The notes: generated by a model not told the origin, from the sequence alone. Shown: positions 41,558 to 52,930, numbered from the stretch's first letter. The stretch: 64,000 nt of DNA from Notospermus geniculatus (GCA_002633025.1 NMRB01000198.1:236351-300350), one strand, 5' to 3'. A program made the numbers and translations.

Positions 41558-43564
41558 ATGGCAGCCCAAACGAACACAACTTATCAGCAGCGCGTACAGC
41601 CGCCACAGTCGCGACCAGTGGTGGTGAAGAGACAGAGGGTCCAGCCACCTCCAGATCACCAACCTGAAACGAACGGGAATGATCACTTTGACTGGACTGC
41701 ACTAAACAACTACTTATTCGATTCAAATCAGCACGTCAACTCCGACGAAATAGACATAAAATCCTCTTTCCCGGAGGCCGCTGGCCAGGAGCTCTCGGTG
41801 AGTACACATGTCATTTTGCATCTTAACGAATGATATTCTTTTGTGTGTACTAGTATACTGACGCATCGCAAAAAAAATACCATTCGTTTATCATTGATTT
41901 TTATGACAGTCGACTATAGACATTGCCCTGTAATACGGAAGTCCAGTCTTCAGCAATCTCCTTAAAATTCTTATCAGAAATCATATTAATTTGGAGGGGA
42001 GGTGCATTGGAAAGGTGGTTGTTTCTATGTATTGTCAACTCCAAAATTTCGGAAACTAAATGATAGAAGACTCATGCAGGGAACTGTGATTATGGCGAAA
42101 CTATCATAGGAAGGGGACAAAATTCGTATGTGCAATGGGCGTGGCGTTTGTTTTTTGGCGTCACAGCTATCTTCCACTGCTTGCAACTTCACCTGGGTCA
42201 TGTCTATAGTACATGTATACTGACGTATCGGAAAAACGTTACATTTCGTAAAATACATTGCTTTTTTGGAAGTACATTGTATGTACACGTATTTACCCAC
42301 CAAACAGGCGTAATGCCGTTTTAGACTAACACCTTTACTCTACCAGTCAGGTAGTGGTGAAAAACAAATTTGCAATAACCTCGTGAAAGGTATCAATTCC
42401 GGAAATTTTGTTTCCATCTCGTTTTTTTTCAAAGAAATGATGAATCATTTGGAATTGCTTCTAAACGCATATCAAAAGAAACTGAGGCCTTGTTTGCGAC
42501 TTTAATGGCTAGGTTCACCGACCAAGATTTCCAGATCCAGTTTTTGAAAATGTCAAATATCTTTAAAATCACCCAGTCTTATTACTCGACACCTCCATAT
42601 AAAGTATAATGAGGTCAATGTGGTAACTAAAACGACAAATTATTAGTGTCTGACCGATCCACTCATTAGCCGAAACAAAGGGTACAGGTTAGTGTGGGAG
42701 CCCCTGTCTTAGGACCGACATTTGAGCTGAAAATAATATGGAGCAAAAACACCATTTTAGTCAGTTTTCACAAGAAATTTTGAAATTCTGACTTCATTGC
42801 CGTGTAGATACAAACCCAAAGTTACAAGTACATGTACACAGAAAATAATTTCTTGGTTCTGTGTTAAAAAGCCGCAGTATGTACCAAAAGGTCAGCCTTT
42901 GTTTTAGCTATTAATTGGGTCATCAACAAGTTATAAATCCACATTTTTGTTTTTTTTGCACTGTCACTCTGATACATTTAGTGTAGCTGCAAGTTAAATT
43001 GACTAGGTCATTTAAAAGATATTTGACATTTCAAAAACTGGACTCAGACAATTTGGTCATTCAACCTAGCCCTTAATTGTTGAAATATGTTAAAAAATAG
43101 CAAAGAAAGAAGGAGTGGGAAATCACCATCGAACAGCAAATTCTTGGAATTTTGTGGCTCGCGCTTGGGTAACTAACTCTGAATACATTAACTCAGACTA
43201 TCGGCACTACAGGTGTATGAATATGAGCTATTAGAGAGGTCAAGATCCTGAACGCGAACGGTAAACACGAACGCGAGTGACGTCATCAGTCATGTATTCA
43301 TGAATTAATTGTTATATTTTCCAGGCGAATGCAACGTACAACGCGGGCCAACAGACAGCAGCGAGCCAGCCACCGGATGCAGTGAGCCATCCACCGGTAG
43401 CAGTGAGCCATCCACCGGTAGCAGTGAGCCATCCACCGGTAGCAGTGAGCCATCCACCGGTAGCAGTGAGCCANCGGCCGCAGAAGCCGACAACTTCGCA
43501 CTGCACGATCGGGCACTCTGCAGTGTCATTCGGACTCCTCAGGATCTCCCTGACGGTTACTTGA
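41558..43564 (+). CDS. Two-exon host gene, Gln/Pro-rich protein with heptapeptide repeat
   Basis: Exon 1 coding runs 41558-41797, beginning MAAQTNTTYQQRV, and ends at a good donor (CTCG/GTGAGT). An acceptor (TATTTTCCAG/) at 43324 opens exon 2 in the same phase, giving a protein of about 159 residues that stops at 43564. The N-terminal part is rich in Gln and Pro, the middle acidic (DHFDWTALNNYLFD). Exon 2 carries about five copies of a VSHPPVA-type heptapeptide encoded by 21-bp repeats. AATAAA at 43822 would end the transcript. The exon junction is inferred from consensus only. An unresolved base at 43474 falls inside the coding repeat. A second exon 2 frame (SEPSTGS repeats) is also open, so frame choice rests on the phase match. 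Function unknown; no domain recognised. Confidence 0.45.
43360..43473. repeat. 21-bp minisatellite in coding exon
   Basis: The unit AGTGAGCCATCCACCGGTAGC occurs four times exactly (43381-43464), with a diverged unit before and a partial one after. The length is a multiple of three, so all frames stay open through it. Confidence 0.85.
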
Positions 43565-44282
43565 TGCCTGATCTGTATCTTATGTGGGACTTTGAAGTTT
43601 TAGTAGCTGACTTACGGCCTTCGGCTCCTGTAGCCTTTCCTAAGTTCTGCTCGGTATAACTATCGCTAAAACTTCTCAGTTCCAACCTATACGTTTATAT
43701 GAGTATATATTCTATGTTTTCACTTGAGGGTTTTCTCTCAAGTTTTTGGTCTGTTTCTTTCTGGTTTCTATCATAGAGGCTGTGTACATATGTGTTTTTA
43801 GCGGTCCGTATCTGCGGGTCGAATAAACCTATATTCGTACATTTGATAGTTCTTTGTTTCTGGAGAGTCATCCGGACCGGGGATAACCGTTCGGTCGTGA
43901 CAATTGTTCAAAAAGGGGGATGCCTCGAAAGTTGACAATGGGGAACCCGCTCACCGACAGGTCGGCGCTGCGAGCGCTTGTACCGAAACGACGTCATTTT
44001 AGGTGTCATTGACGTCATGTTAGGTGCTGGCGTTGCATCATGAAAAAATTGCCTGTACATTTTCCTACAGGAAAAATGACACAAAAGACGTTGCTTTTAT
44101 CGACATCGTATCTCTTCATTTCAAGAAAAAAAGCAATGAGATTAAAAGAAAATTTCATCTGCTACAAGGTGATGTAAGTTTTATTGTTGGGCGACCAAAC
44201 AAATGGTTTATTTTCACGCCAGAAAGAAATGGAAATAACGTTAGAAAAACAGACTTCGGTACAAACACTCGCAGCGCCACGT
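43565..44282. other. 3' untranslated region and LINE 5' junction
   Basis: AATAAA at 43822 is the likely poly(A) signal of the upstream gene. The following 450 bases show no gene. Confidence 0.35.
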
Positions 44283-46475
44283 CATGACGTTGGTGTGCGG
44301 GTTCCTCATTACCGTGGAATTTCACTGTCGAGTGTGGTGAGCAAGGTGTATACGAAGGTGTTGAACAGTCGACTAAGATTTTGGGCAGACGCCACAGATG
44401 TTATTTCAGAAGCACAGGCGGGGTATAGGCGGATTACAGTAGGCCTACTATTGATAATGTGTTTACATTGCATACATTGATACAGAGAAATATAGCTAAG
44501 AAAAATGGGAAGTTTTACTGTGCCTTTATTGATTTTTCGAAAGCATATGACCATCTGGATAGAGGTAAACTACGGTACTTATGTTGTTGGAGAGGAAAGG
44601 TCATAGTGTCGGAGGGAAACTGTTGTCTGCCATTAAGGCAATATATAGGTGTGTGCGGGCATGTGTTAGAGTGGGACATCAGTTTTCAGAGTTTTAAATT
44701 GTGACTGTAGGCCTACAAGTGGCGTGAAGCAAGGATGTATTCTCAGCCCGTTGTTATTTTCTATATTTATAAATAGAAATGAAAAAATAGAGAGGAGTGA
44801 GTTACAGGGAACATGGTTTGGGGATGGTAAACCTCGGATCCATCTACTGTTGTTTGCGGATGATATTGTGTTGTTCTTTGATAATAGAAAAACCCTACAA
44901 GCCTTGTTGCGTATTTTAGAGGAGCATAACAGGGAATGGGGAATGAAAGTAAATTTAGACAAGACAAAGATGTATGGTATTTAGGAAAGGTGGGAGATTA
45001 ACAGCAGCTGAGACGTGGACATATGCGGGGTATCGGGTCGAAATTGTTAATGAGTATGTGTATTTAGGTGTGAAGTTTACCTCAGGGTTGTCAAATGCGA
45101 ACATGGCCAAACATCGGGCAGAGAAAGGTAAAAGGGCTGCAGTTAGCTGTCTTCATTCGTTGGATACCTTTACAAACATGTCAAATCGTATTTTCTTTAA
45201 GATTTTCGATGCAAAAATTAGTCCGGTAGTTACTTATGGTTCAGAGATATGGGGGATAGATGAATTCCCTTGCATTGAGCGGGTGCATTATTATTGCTGT
45301 AAGCGGCATATGGCAGTGGCCACTCAAGCGCATAATCTTGCGGTACTGGGTGATTGTGGGAGGATGAAATTGAAGTGTGTGACAAAGATAAAGTGTATTA
45401 AGTTTTGGTGTAGGTTACTGAGAATGCCAGAAAATAGATGTAAAGATAGCTTATATTGTACAGTTAAACGATTTAGAAAATGGAAAGAGTAACTGGGTGA
45501 TGTCTATTCGTGAATTATTATGTCGATATGGTTTTCAATATGTATCACGGGTATTTTTGCGGGCCACGAAGATCATTGTTTATTTACATTTTGTTTGTTA
45601 TGTCAAGTCTTTCTTTGTCTTATGAGTAATTTGTTGGTGGGAAGCCCCTATAGAAATTCTTTTGACACCGAAAGTATTTAATTTGTTGGGTTGTTGGGTT
45701 GGCATGTCCCAAAAGTCCAAAATAACATAACATAAACATCCATGTTTACAAACATTCAATGTAAACAATGAAGTCGTGATACATTATCTTTAAATCAGGC
45801 AGTTGGGAATGAGAAGATGTTCATTTCATTGTTTACGCAAAGAGTGTATGATATTGGTCGTCAAGAGTGGTTCGTAGTGTTCAACAGTCAAATATGTTAT
45901 CATGTTACTCTATGTTTAACTATTCGTGCCGAGTCAAAGATTCCACAGCACCGTTTCCGGAGCTGCCGCCGCAATGCATTTACCAGTTGTTGTTAGGAAT
46001 AAAACGTGTCGTTTTATTATTTGTGGTTCACTTTGGACAGCTATGAGAAATGCTTTATCTAGTTTTAGGTGTGGGTTGTTCAGGGACAATTATGCTGGGG
46101 AGATTAACATTTGCCGCTATTGTGATATGGGGGTAATGGATGATGAGGTTCACTTGTTGAATGTTTGCAGATTTCATTTTGACCTGCGGGTTCGATTTTT
46201 GCCAATGGCAGAACCGACACTGCAGTCTTTTATAAGTATTATCAACAGCAGGAATAAGAAAACGTTGGAAAACCTGGTTATTTTCTTATATAAGTGTAGA
46301 AGACGTCGGTTGTCATTTGATGGATAATTGTATCTTGAGGCCTTGCTCTGTTGAGGGGTGCCATCTTGAATCACTTTATTCATTGTACTCATTTATCATT
46401 ACATGTACAGTGTATATCACTGTAAGGGGCCAATGGCCTAAGTCAGTTCAATAAATAAATAAAAATAAAATATGT
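44283..46475 (+). mobile_element. Broken LINE (non-LTR retrotransposon) with reverse transcriptase
   Basis: Successive frames carry reverse transcriptase blocks in order: SEAQAGYRR, FYCAFIDFSKAYD, GVKQGCILSPLLFSIFIN, LLLFADDIVLF (the FADD catalytic motif) and VNLDKTKMYGI, then VEIVNEYVYLGV and ISPVVTYGSEIW. A C-terminal zinc-binding piece (CRYCD, with H and C near HLLNVC) lies at 45926-46327. Stops and frameshifts separate the pieces, and a MITE interrupts it at 45538-45795. The 3' end carries AATAAATAAATAAAAATAAA (46450-46470). The 5' part (endonuclease) is missing, the usual 5' truncation of LINEs. Confidence 0.85.
45538..45795. mobile_element. MITE inserted into the LINE
   Basis: It carries GTCCAAAATAACATAACATAA, then CATCCATGTTTACAAACATT, and ends near GATACATTATCTTTAAA. 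LINE coding similarity resumes just after it (VGNEKMFISLFTQ). An inverted, slightly longer copy lies at 46661-46962. Confidence 0.6.
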
Positions 46476-46660
46476 GTCTGAGAATTTTCAAACAGAAATA
46501 CTGTGGATTCCTATTCAACGAGTTTTTTGTTGGATTTTAGAGGGTATATATCGGTTTCTGAATGATAAAATTTGTTGTTCAAATCACATTTTGATACGAG
46601 TTGTTCCCAGTAGATGTCAAGGAGTTTCAGGTAGCCGTTTTAGACTCAGCAGACACAGGT

Positions 46661-46962
46661 TAAAGATAATGTATCATGACTTCATTGTTTACATTCAATG
46701 TTTATAAACATCATTGTTTACATTCAATGTTTATAAACATGGATGTTTACATTACCGGTAGGCCTATGTTATTTTGGACATATGGACATGCCAACCCAGC
46801 ATATTGAATACTTCCTGCATGAAAAGAATTTCTAGAGGAGCTTGCCTCCAACGAATTACTCATAAGACACAGACGACTGGACATGAACAAACAATATAAA
46901 TAAACAGTCCTGATTTTCGCGGCCCGTCAAAATACATGTACCCATGATACATTGTCTTTAAG
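46661..46962. mobile_element. Inverted copy of the 45538-45795 MITE
   Basis: TTAAAGATAATGTATCATG at the left and CATGATACATTGTCTTTAA at the right are its own terminal repeats. A 31-bp piece (CATTGTTTACATTCAATG...) is duplicated near the left end. It lies just beyond the LINE 3' end. Confidence 0.6.
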
Positions 46963-46984
46963 GAAAAAATTGTTTATACCATTA

Positions 46985-47258
46985 AATTGTTGGTTTATAC
47001 CAATTAAATGGAAAGTACTTTCGTAAAAAAAACGGATCGTTAGGCCCTGCAGGCATCAGGCCTGTATGTTACAGACTATGTGGGAAACTGATGTGTCGCA
47101 TCCCAAGTCTGCAAAATTGTTTGAAAACTCAAATTCTTTCGCAGAACGGAAGCATGCTGTAGCTAAAACATTTTGTTGAAATCAATTAGTTACTTTTTGT
47201 CATGAATATGTTGGGACACTTGTTTTCAAAGAGCGTCAATAAAGTCGGCATAGGTAGC
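46985..47258. repeat. Second copy of part of the 1142-2607 element
   Basis: It follows the sequence of 2268-2598 closely, with two internal deletions, and stops at an assembly gap (47259-47289) at exactly the point where the first copy runs into its C-rich terminus (TAGGTAGCCCCC). Confidence 0.75.
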
Positions 47259-47306
47259 NNNNNNNNNNNNNNNNNNNNNNNNNNNNNNNGGGGGGGGGGG
47301 GGGGGG
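47259..47306. other. Assembly gap and G run
   Basis: 31 unknown bases are followed by 17 G. The gap probably reflects a hard-to-sequence homopolymer at the end of the repeat. Confidence 0.9.
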
Positions 47307-47417
47307 TGCAGACAGGGCCAAAAGGGCAATACTGTACCCTGGAGGAAAAGCCTCTTCAGAGACTAAGATTGAACATTATATGCTATGTGAATTGGATTCG
47401 AATTCACATCGATTTCC

Positions 47418-47477
47418 GTGATTTGAAGCTCGGAATTCGAATCACATATGTGATTCGAATTCCGAGCTTCAAATCAC
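47418..47477. repeat. Perfect 60-bp palindrome without spacer
   Basis: The 30 bases beginning GTGATTTGAAGCTCGG are followed directly by their exact complement, centred at 47447/47448 on CACAT/ATGTG. Confidence 0.9.
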
Positions 47478-47952
47478 ATGTATGAAGAGCTCCCTCGATG
47501 AAACGTACGAGCGACCATGGACGGGACAGGACTAACACCCGGAGTTTTGGGGGCAAAGATTAGATAAAATGGCGGGCCGTAGCCTAGTTAAGTCCCTACT
47601 ATAGCAGCGAGCGCCGAAGGCGTGCTGAAATACCGGTAGTACTGGCGGAGGGTCCGGGGCCCTCCCCGGGGAAAATGTTTGAAAATAAGAGTGCTTTTAC
47701 GCCATTTCCTGGCATTTGAGAGTAAAATTGGGCACTCTCGCCTTGTGAGTGTGATTCATTGGTTGGACTTGGGCGTTTTGGGACTAAAGGCAGTCCAATG
47801 CAGTTCCTACGGTTCATGTCCATTTCGCCTTTTCTCAGTTTGCCTACATTTCTCCCATTTCGCCTTCAAAAAGTATTCATTTCACCTATCTGAATCCTGC
47901 CTTATCTTTCCTCTGCCACTATTCACCTTTTCCGATTCCGTCTTTCCAATTC

Positions 47953-47957
47953 GCCTC
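47953..47957. repeat. 5-bp target duplication GCCTC of the copia element
   Basis: GCCTC lies directly before the 5' LTR and again at 52689-52693 directly after the 3' LTR. Confidence 0.85.
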
Positions 47958-48176
47958 TGTTAGGCTCAGAAAGTATTTGTAAACTTCATGTTTCTTTGAT
48001 ACACTGTACCATGCAGAGTCGCCACCTAGTGTTGAATGATTAAAATAAAAGGCGTCACTTCCGCCCACCATGTTTTATAGAAGAAACGTGTTGTGTATTT
48101 TCTTCAACAACAAAATCCAGTAAAATCACCTCACAGATCCCCCATCAGACCCGTAGAAATGACGCAACAAACAACA
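47958..48176 (+). repeat. 5' LTR of the copia element
   Basis: It contains the TGTTAG start, a GATTAAAATAAAAGG segment that may act as TATA/poly(A) region, and the ATG of gag (48159) near its 3' end. Confidence 0.9.
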
Positions 48177-50237
48177 GGTTATGGGCCCAGAATGAGGGTG
48201 CCTGTATTTGATGGGGATGAACGAAAGTACGAGCTGTGGGAGGTAAAGTTCGTAGGCTACATGAGGCTGCAGAAGTTGCACAAGGTGGTCTTGCCTGCAG
48301 ATGCAGGGGGCGATGCTGAAGTGGATGAAGGTAAAAATGCCGAAGCCTTTGCTGAACTAGTACAGTGTCTTGACGATAGAAGCCTTTCGTTGATAATACG
48401 TGATGCGAGGGATGACGGCCGAGGGGCCCTCAAAATTTTGAGGGACCACTACTTGTCGAAGGGGAAACCCCGAGTCATTTCACTGTATAATGAACTGACT
48501 TCGCTGAAGTTAAAGGTACCAGCAGAAGAGACTGTCACTGATTATATGATACGGGCTGAAACCGCAGCCACAAGCCTGAAAGATGCTGGAGAGACTGTAA
48601 GTGACGGCCTGTTGGTGGCGATGGTATTAAAAGGGTTGCCGCCAGAATATAAGCCCTTTTCGGTTGTGGTGACACAAAGGGACAGAGCCTTTAGTTTCCA
48701 AGAGTTCAAGGTCGCCTTGCGTGCTTTTGAGGAGTCTGAAAAAGGGGACAGTGCGCAAGAAGGAAGTGACGGTGTGATGAACGTTGTCGAGGAGACTGAT
48801 TCCAACAACAAGGGTCCAAAGCACAAGTCGGACCAGAATACTCGCTTCAAAGGTTCCTGTTACTCGTGTGGAAAGCCGGGACATAGATCTGCTGATTGCC
48901 GTTCAAAGGGGTCCAAAAGGAGGCGCTGGTGTGACTTTTGCAAGTCTGAGACGCACGACACGAAGTTTTGCAGGAAGAAGAATAAGGTGAAGGACAGTGC
49001 CAAGAGTGTGGATGTCGATCAGCCTGCAGGTGAAAATGATCATTCTTTCTGTTTCAAAATTCATGTGGATACTACACCTACTGCTGGTCATGAAGCGAAG
49101 GGGCTGTTGGTTGACTGTGGGGCAACAACCCACATACTGAATGATGAATCAAAGTTTGTCCATTTTGATGACAACTTCAACCCAGCCAATCACTTCATTG
49201 AATTGGCAGATGGAAGTAGGTCAAATAATCTTGCCCTGAAAAGGGGTGATGCCAGTGTAATTTTGGTTGATGAAACAGGTAGAGAGCACAAATCTATTTT
49301 GAAAGATGCATTGTATGTACCCACCTTCAGCCAAGATATATTTTCTGTTCAAGCGGCTACTGAGAAGGGTGCGTCTGTTGAGTTTCAGGAGCAATCGGCT
49401 GTGCTCAGTTTAGGGGGAACGAACTTCCCTATAGAGAAAAAGGGTCGTCTGTATTATCTGAATAGTGTGAAGAGTGTTGTTTCAAGTAAGCAGTCATGCC
49501 ACACACTTCAAGAATGGCATGAAATTCTTGGCCACTGTAATGTAGGTGATGTTGTTAAGCTTGAAAATGTAGTTGATGGCATGAAAATTGTCGGTAGGAA
49601 AGAATTCGAGTGTGGTACCTGCTTTGAGGGCAAAATGATTCAGGAGAGAAGTAGATTGCCAGATGAGCGTGCTGAGTCTCCACTTGAGCTAGTACACTGT
49701 GACCTTGCTGGTCCAGTAGATCCGGTCGCGAAAGACGGGTTTAGGTATGCATTTGCCCTGGTAGATGATTTTTCTGGTCTAGTGATGATATATTTCCTCA
49801 GGCAGAAGAGTGATACTGTGTGTGCAATGAAAAATTTTCTTGCTGATACTGCACCATATGGGTCTGTCAGGCGTTTGAGAAGCGATAATGGTACCGAGTT
49901 CACGTCTAAGGCATTTGAGACCCTACTTGTTGAGAACAAGATTAAGCATGAGAAGTCTTGCCCATACTCACCACACCAGAATGGCACTGTTGAAAGGTCG
50001 TGGAGATCTCTCTTTGAAATGGCTAGGTGTATGTTGTTGAAATCCAAGTTGCCAAAATTCTTGTGGACATATGCTATTATGGCCGCAGCTTATACTCGTA
50101 ATAGATGTTACAACTCCAGGCTTGGTAAAACCCCAGTTGAGGCATTTTCTGGCAAGAGGCCAAATATCAGTGGGATGCACACTTTTGGCACTGTGTGCTA
50201 TAGCCTATGTGTATGTACAAGAAAAGAAAAAGCTTGA
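48159..50237 (+). pseudogene. copia gag-protease-integrase frame
   Basis: The ATG at 48159 lies in the last 18 bases of the 5' LTR. In order the product has a gag domain (YELWEVKFVGYM), a zinc knuckle CYSCGKPGHRSADC (about residue 233) and a second Cys motif CDFCKSETHDTKFC. The aspartic protease motif is LLVDCGATTHI (about 318). Then come a GAG-pre-integrase block (EWHEILGH, CGTCFEGKM) and an integrase core with catalytic Asp in HCDLAGP (about 514), Asp in RSDNGTEF (about 576) and Glu in NGTVERSW (about 612). The frame ends early at 50237 because of a shift near 50200; the expected continuation is in the frame of 50204-50715. Confidence 0.9.
48177..48190 (+). promoter_or_regulatory. Primer binding site, half-tRNA type
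   Basis: GGTTATGGGCCCAG directly follows the 5' LTR and is complementary to the anticodon arm of initiator tRNA-Met (CUGGGCCCAUAACC), not to a tRNA 3' end. Drosophila copia primes from a cleaved initiator tRNA-Met in this way. The site overlaps gag codons. Confidence 0.8.
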
Positions 50238-50715
50238 TGCAAGAAGTGAGAAAGCTGTGTTTGTGGGATATGACAAGAGTAGCCCCTCATATTTGGCCTA
50301 CTTTCCAGAAAACCAAGCTGTGAAGAGAGTCAGGTGTGTAAAATTCACCAGTAGTTTCAGTGAGGAGCACAATGCCACTGCTACACAGCAGCCGACTGAG
50401 AATTGTCCAGTTGAAGATGTAATTGTCAGAAGGGCAGATGGTGAAAATGATCCTGCTGTAGTACATGTGCATGAACCTGATGTGGATGTAGATGTAAATG
50501 ATGTTGCTGAGCCTGATGTGGGCAATAGGCCTGTTGGTAACATTGATGTTGAAGGTGAAGATGAGCAACGATACCCCAGAAGGGGACATAGGCAGCCAAA
50601 GTATCTTGACGATTATGTTCATGGTGAAGAGCTCGAAGATAGTGTGAATTCCACTGTTGATTTCTGTTATAAATTGTCGAGTCCTCCTAAGAACTACCAA
50701 GAGGCTGTTACCTAG
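50204..50715 (+). pseudogene. copia middle segment (integrase C-terminal to linker)
   Basis: It continues the polyprotein after the first shift: KKKLDARSEKAVFVGYD is the conserved copia integrase C-terminal block, followed by an acidic linker (EPDVDVDVNDVAEPDV) and RYPRRGHRQPKYLDDYV. It stops at 50715, where a second shift leads to the RT frame. Confidence 0.8.
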
Positions 50716-52250
50716 CTGCTGATGCTGAATCTTGGAAAAAGGCTATGGAAAGTGAGATGAGCGCTCTCGGAGAGAATGACACATTCGAGCTTACACCCCT
50801 GCCAGAAGGTAGAACTGCAGTGGGGGGTAGGTGGGTTTATGCCCTAAAACTTGGTCAGAATAATGAAGAGCAACACAAGGCTCGCTTTGTTGCGAAGGGG
50901 TATTCCCAACTGCCTGACGTCGACTACCATGAAACCTTCTCCCCGACAGCGCGCATCACATCTGTCAGGACACTAATGCAACTTGCTGTTGAACACAACT
51001 TAACTGTGCACCAAATGGATGTCAAAACTGCGTTTTTAAACGCTCCGATCGATGTTGAGTTGTATGTTGAACAACCCGAAGGTTTCGAAGTCAAAGGTAA
51101 AAACGGAGAAAAACTAGTATGTAAATTAAAGAAATCACTGTACGGCTTGAAACAAAGCGGGAGAAACTGGAATAGCATGCTGCATTCCCACTTGGTTGAG
51201 CAAGGATTCAGCCAATCACAAGCTGATCCATGTGTGTACTCGAGACACACTGATGATGAAATGACTGTCATTGTGGTGTGGGTTGATGATATAATCATAG
51301 CCACAAATAGTGATCCTACCATGAAAAGGGTGAAACAGTTGTTGAGTGGAAAGTTTAGGATGAAGGATCTGGGTGCCATCTCATGGTTTCTGGGAATTCA
51401 GTTCACCCATGAGAATAATGTCATAACCATGAACCAGTCTAGATATGTTGAAAAAATGTTGACAAAATTCGGGATGCAGAATGCTAAACCAAGAGCTACT
51501 CCCTGTGAAATGGGAATGAGTAAGATTTGTTCAGAATCGGAGAATGATGAGCCAGCTGATCCGAAACTGTATCGAGAAATTGTCGGAAGCTTAATTTATG
51601 TCATGACGGCCACAAGGCCAGACTTGTGTTTTGCAGTGACGAAGTTGTCTCAATACATGGCAAAACCAACGGTTGCGCATTTTGTAATGGCAAAACATGT
51701 GTTGCGTTACTTGAGAGGGACCACTGATCAGGGTCTGGTGTTCAGAAAGTCAGATAGTGCTGCAGACTTGAAGTTGATTGGTTTCTGTGACTCTGATTGG
51801 GGTGCATCGTCTGAAGATCGTCGTAGTATCACTGGTTATGCTTTCCAGCTCTCACCTGTTGGTTCTTTGATCTCATGGAAAAGCAAGAAACAACAGACGG
51901 TAGCTCTATCTTCTTGCGAGGCGGAATACATGGCATTGGCAGCTGCCACGCAGGAGGTGAAATTCCTGATACAACTTCTGGAGAGCATGACTGGTGGTGA
52001 ACAGTTTGACAATGTGGTTATGTATTGTGACAATCAAGGCGCGATCGCGCTCGCCAAAAATCCTGTACAACACCAGAGATCCAAACATATTGATATAAAG
52101 TACCACTTTATAAGACAAGCAGTACAGACAAATGTCTTGCAGTTGTTGTACATTCCTTCAGAACATAACCTGACTGACATGTTCACCAAACCTGTTGCTA
52201 GAGTGAAAATGAAGAAGTTTGGAAGCCTCATGGGTTTATGTAAAACTTGA
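50712..52250 (+). pseudogene. copia reverse transcriptase and RNase H
   Basis: Continuation in the third frame from about 50712 (AADAESWKKAMESEM). RT blocks include ARFVAKGYSQ, QMDVKTAFLNAPI (catalytic Asp), KKSLYGLKQS and VVWVDDIII (the YVDD box as WVDD). RNase H has GFCDSDWG, SSCEAEYMAL, YCDNQGAI and RSKHIDIKYHFI, then LTDMFTKPV near the end. The segment itself is uninterrupted and appears catalytically complete. Confidence 0.9.
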
Positions 52251-52460
52251 AGTGTTGTCAGTTGGACATTTTCATGTGAGTTTTGAGAGTCCAAAGAGCA
52301 TTACTGTTGTTCATGAAGAATCATACACTGTTTTTGTATTTCTTTGAAGGTCCTTATCTTAATAGGGCTGTGTACATTCCGTAAGTCTGATGTTAAACAT
52401 TTTTTGAAAGCCTCACTCCACATCCCCTGTATTATGTAATAGATAAAGAAACATTTGTTT

Positions 52461-52469
52461 AAGTGGGGG
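52461..52469 (+). promoter_or_regulatory. Polypurine tract
   Basis: AAGTGGGGG directly precedes the 3' LTR, the usual place for plus-strand priming. Confidence 0.7.
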
Positions 52470-52688
52470 TGTTAGGCTTAGAAAGTATTTGTAAACTTCA
52501 TGTTTCTTTGATACACTGTACCATGCAGAGTCGCCACCTAGTGTTGAATGATTAAAATAAAAGGCGTCACTTCCGCCCACCATGTTTTATAGAAGAAACG
52601 TGTTGTGTATTTTCTTCAACAACAAAATCCAGTAAAATCACCTCACAGATCCCCCATCAGACCCGTAGAAATGACGCAACAAACAACA
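52470..52688 (+). repeat. 3' LTR of the copia element
   Basis: 219 bp, identical to the 5' LTR except for one base near its start. Confidence 0.9.
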
Positions 52689-52719
52689 GCCTCTCTGTTA
52701 ATTTGCAAAATTGGAAAAA

Positions 52720-52930
52720 GATGAATCTGGAATAAGGCCAGTTGAGACAAAGACAAAATAACACAAAGGCCATATATGACAAGATGAATTGTGAAAAGGC
52801 CAAATCAGAGATGGCAAAATGGGAGAAGGCGAAATGGGAAAAGGCAAACTGTGAAAAGACAGAATGGGCAGACACTATTCCTACGGCCCTGTGGGAACGT
52901 GGGCTACGAGCAGGCCGACTAATAGTTGCC
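52720..52930. repeat. Degenerate tandem repeat at the copia insertion site
   Basis: Imperfect 13-15 bp units of the form AAGGCRAAWTGGGAAA run through this stretch. The sequence left of the copia element (about 47830-47957) has the complementary form (TTTCNCCATTTCGCCTT). Copia therefore inserted in an inverted array of these units. Confidence 0.5.

Larger units (their letters stand above)
47958..52688 (+). mobile_element. Ty1/copia LTR retrotransposon, full length, frameshifted
   Basis: The 4731-bp element has two 219-bp LTRs beginning TGTTAGG and ending CAACA, a 5-bp target duplication, a primer binding site, a G-rich polypurine tract and the copia gene order gag-protease-integrase-RT-RNase H. 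I count one difference between the LTRs (C or T at LTR position 10), which indicates very recent insertion. Two frameshifts (near 50200 and 50711) break the polyprotein. Confidence 0.95.
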
